From positions 1 to 32,555 of the forward strand of contig CAITIQ010000470.1 of assembly GCA_903892415.1 (NCBI GenBank): 32,555 nucleotides of DNA, given 5' to 3'. The notes below the pieces were generated by a model that did no database searches, was not told where the DNA came from, and saw only the letters and a list, made by a program, of their open reading frames with translations. This DNA comes from an uncultured delta proteobacterium (lineage in GTDB: Bacteria > Myxococcota_A > Polyangia > Polyangiales > Polyangiaceae). Within the stretch, counting starts at the first letter, position 1, and each line of letters begins with the position of its first letter. The translations under genes and the position numbers were made by a program. Positions 31,272 through 32,555 of the stretch are shown here, one piece after another.

Positions 31272-32264
31272 TCAGTTTGCCACAGAGAAGAGCGTCTGCT
31301 GCGCTGGGTCGAGGCTGCCGTCGGCGATATTGATCCCGAGGTTAGCGAAGATCGGCTCACACTCCGGGTCCGCCATGCCCGACATACAACCTGGTGCCCC
31401 TCCGGCGTCGGGCCCAGCGAGATTGGACGCTGCCACGACTGCGCCGTAGTCCACAGCGATCACGTCGGTGCTCGGATCAAACCCGTTGAGCGTGATCTGC
31501 GTAACGTTCTCCCGCGAGCACATCGTGGTACCGCCGGTCGCCGGGTCCCCATCACAGCCGGTGCTCCCGAGGTGTAGGTTGAAGGAGCTCGCTGCGGCGG
31601 ACGGTACGAAGTCGGCGCGCAGGAACTTGTAACCGCCCTGCCAACTCCAAAACAGCGCGCTCAGGTTGAGCGGCGAGGGAGCAACCGCGCTGGCGGCGTG
31701 GTTGAGGTCGAACGGCACACCAAGCTTGAAGCGGATCCCGTCCGCGGTGAAGCCGCCCGGGATCTGTCCGCGGACGATGAAGTTGGTCTCGAAGGTGCCG
31801 TTGGCGCAGGCGCCCGACTTGTTCTCGAAATCCAGAAGTACGACGTTCTCGTATTGCCAAACGCCATCCTGAATCAGCTCGACAGGGACGGCCTGCGCAC
31901 CCGAGAGCAGCTCGACGTCGTGCAGATAGAAGCGGAAGTCGCTGAGTTCTCCGCTCGCCATCCCGCTGCCAACGTTTTCGTAGGTCGTACCGCAAACGAA
32001 GTCGGCGCCGTCGATCTTGCCGGTGAACTCGATCTCGATGTCTTGCGTTCCGGCGCCGCCTGCACCGCCCTCGCCGCCTACGCCACCGCCACTGCCACCA
32101 GCGCCGCCCTCAGCACCGGCGCCACCGTCTCCGCCTGCGCCGCCGTCCCCGCCTGCTCCGGCCGTACCACCGTCACCGCCCGAGCCACCGCCCGAGGTCG
32201 AATCATCGCCGCAGCCGACGAGCAGCAGCGCTGCCAGAGAGAAAGCACCCACGATCGATCGCAT
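31272..32264 (-). CDS. mbnP: MbnP-like copper-binding lipoprotein (metallo-mystery-pair four-Cys type)
   Basis: A 330-residue predicted lipoprotein (signal LAALLLVGC, Cys18) with a 50-residue Gly-rich tether. The mature domain shows the MbnP signatures: DFRFYLHDVELL (109-120), VVLLDFENKSGAC, GVPFDLNHA, PLNLSALFWSWQGGYKFLR (198-216, with Trp206 and Trp208 as candidates for kynurenine formation), FNLHLGSTGC and then ITLNGFDP. Six Cys (91, 153, 237, 249, 293, 302) could make three disulfides. MbnP binds copper after Trp modification by MbnH. No methanobactin genes are in the window. GGAGG lies 5 nt before the ATG. It is the first gene of the operon. Confidence 0.9.
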   Translation of the reverse strand: MRSIVGAFSLAALLLVGCGDDSTSGGGSGGDGGTAGAGGDGGAGGDGGAGAEGGAGGSGGGVGGEGGAGGAGTQDIEIEFTGKIDGADFVCGTTYENVGSGMASGELSDFRFYLHDVELLSGAQAVPVELIQDGVWQYENVVLLDFENKSGACANGTFETNFIVRGQIPGGFTADGIRFKLGVPFDLNHAASAVAPSPLNLSALFWSWQGGYKFLRADFVPSAAASSFNLHLGSTGCDGDPATGGTTMCSRENVTQITLNGFDPSTDVIAVDYGAVVAASNLAGPDAGGAPGCMSGMADPECEPIFANLGINIADGSLDPAQQTLFSVAN

Positions 32265-32485
32265 AAGACCTCCAAACAAGGGACTGGATCCGGCGCACTT
32301 TAGGCCTGCCTTCGACAGGTGGCCATGCGACCGAGTGACGCAGCGACTGTGGAGTAGCACGCCTGCGTACGGCCGCTAGCCGTCAAAGCGCGTAAGCGTG
32401 AGGCCTTGCGTATCACCCAAGCAAATCTAAGTTGGCCCAACGAGCGCCTTCACCCATCCGTCGTCATGGCGCTCTCGGTGCTGCC
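32265..32485. other. Divergent intergenic region mbnP-like / htpX
   Basis: This 221-bp gap holds the promoters of both flanking genes. No coding frame is supported. A weak TTGCGT/TAAGTT pair with 16-bp spacing near 32406-32433 could serve htpX, and ACGGC-CGCTA-GCCGT makes a small inverted repeat near 32369-32384. No copper-operator consensus was recognised. Confidence 0.4.
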
Positions 32486-32555
32486 ATGAAAAACCAACTG
32501 AAGACTCTGCTGCTACTCGGTGTGCTCACGTCGATCTTGGTCGGCGCCGGCTCCT
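32486..32555 (+). CDS. htpX: HtpX membrane zinc metalloprotease (5' fragment)
   Basis: Only the first 23 codons are inside the window: MKNQLKTLLLLGVLTSILVG and then AGS. The MKNQ(L/F)KT start followed by a Leu-rich helix is the very characteristic N-terminus of HtpX, an inner-membrane M48 protease that degrades misfolded membrane proteins. The HExxH zinc site lies beyond the edge, so the call depends on this short match alone. Confidence 0.7.
   Translation, partial: MKNQLKTLLLLGVLTSILVGAGS

Overview
The window looks like chromosomal DNA of a myxobacterium, most likely of the Polyangia type. It is very GC-rich and lipoprotein-rich: at least nine genes start with a lipoprotein signal, several followed by long Gly/Ala tethers. 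It also carries Pkinase-type Ser/Thr kinases with a transmembrane anchor, an MbnP/MbnH-type copper pair, RCC1 and leucine-rich-repeat remnants, and a type VI secretion vgrG cluster. No phage, IS element, CRISPR array, rRNA or tRNA was recognised.

Layout. Positions 1-4150: a ZU5-type lipoprotein, a hicAB toxin-antitoxin pair, the wreck of a nucleotidyltransferase module, two copies of a roughly 144-bp direct repeat, an RCC1/LRR gene remnant and a Cys-rich lipoprotein. Positions 4225-8330 (plus strand): Gly-rich lipoprotein, membrane-anchored Ser/Thr kinase, small membrane protein, unknown protein. Positions 8337-14195 (minus strand) form a tight four-gene operon, read c-type cytochrome lipoprotein, then a fusion of an Mpo1-like (DUF962) membrane domain with an FAD-linked aldonolactone-oxidase domain, then a COG2907-type FAD oxidoreductase, then an MMPL exporter. 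I read this as a possible lipid oxidation and export pathway. Positions 14285-18072: CorA-type transporter, COMT-like methyltransferase, bestrophin-type channel, a lipoprotein and a membrane protein.

Positions 18185-25957 are the type VI secretion (T6SS) cargo island. The minus-strand operon is vgrG, an ABC/SMC-like ATPase with an atypical Walker B, an Eag (DUF1795) chaperone, a prePAAR/PAAR protein with membrane helices, and a DUF2169 adaptor. All junctions overlap by 1 or 4 bp. A plus-strand gene converges on the operon and encodes a probable Cys-His-Asp (NlpC/P60 or CHAP-like) peptidoglycan hydrolase behind a beta-rich N-terminal domain. A second membrane-anchored Ser/Thr kinase diverges from vgrG.

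Positions 27857-32264 (minus strand) carry an MbnP-like lipoprotein, its di-haem MbnH-like oxidase and a third lipoprotein in close succession, then a SAM methyltransferase and a Cys-rich lipoprotein. The window ends in the first 23 codons of htpX.

The most interesting items are the Mpo1-like/lactone-oxidase fusion operon, the T6SS operon that holds both Eag and DUF2169 adaptors around one PAAR protein, and the convergent putative effector. All functional statements come from reading motifs by eye. No database search was run.
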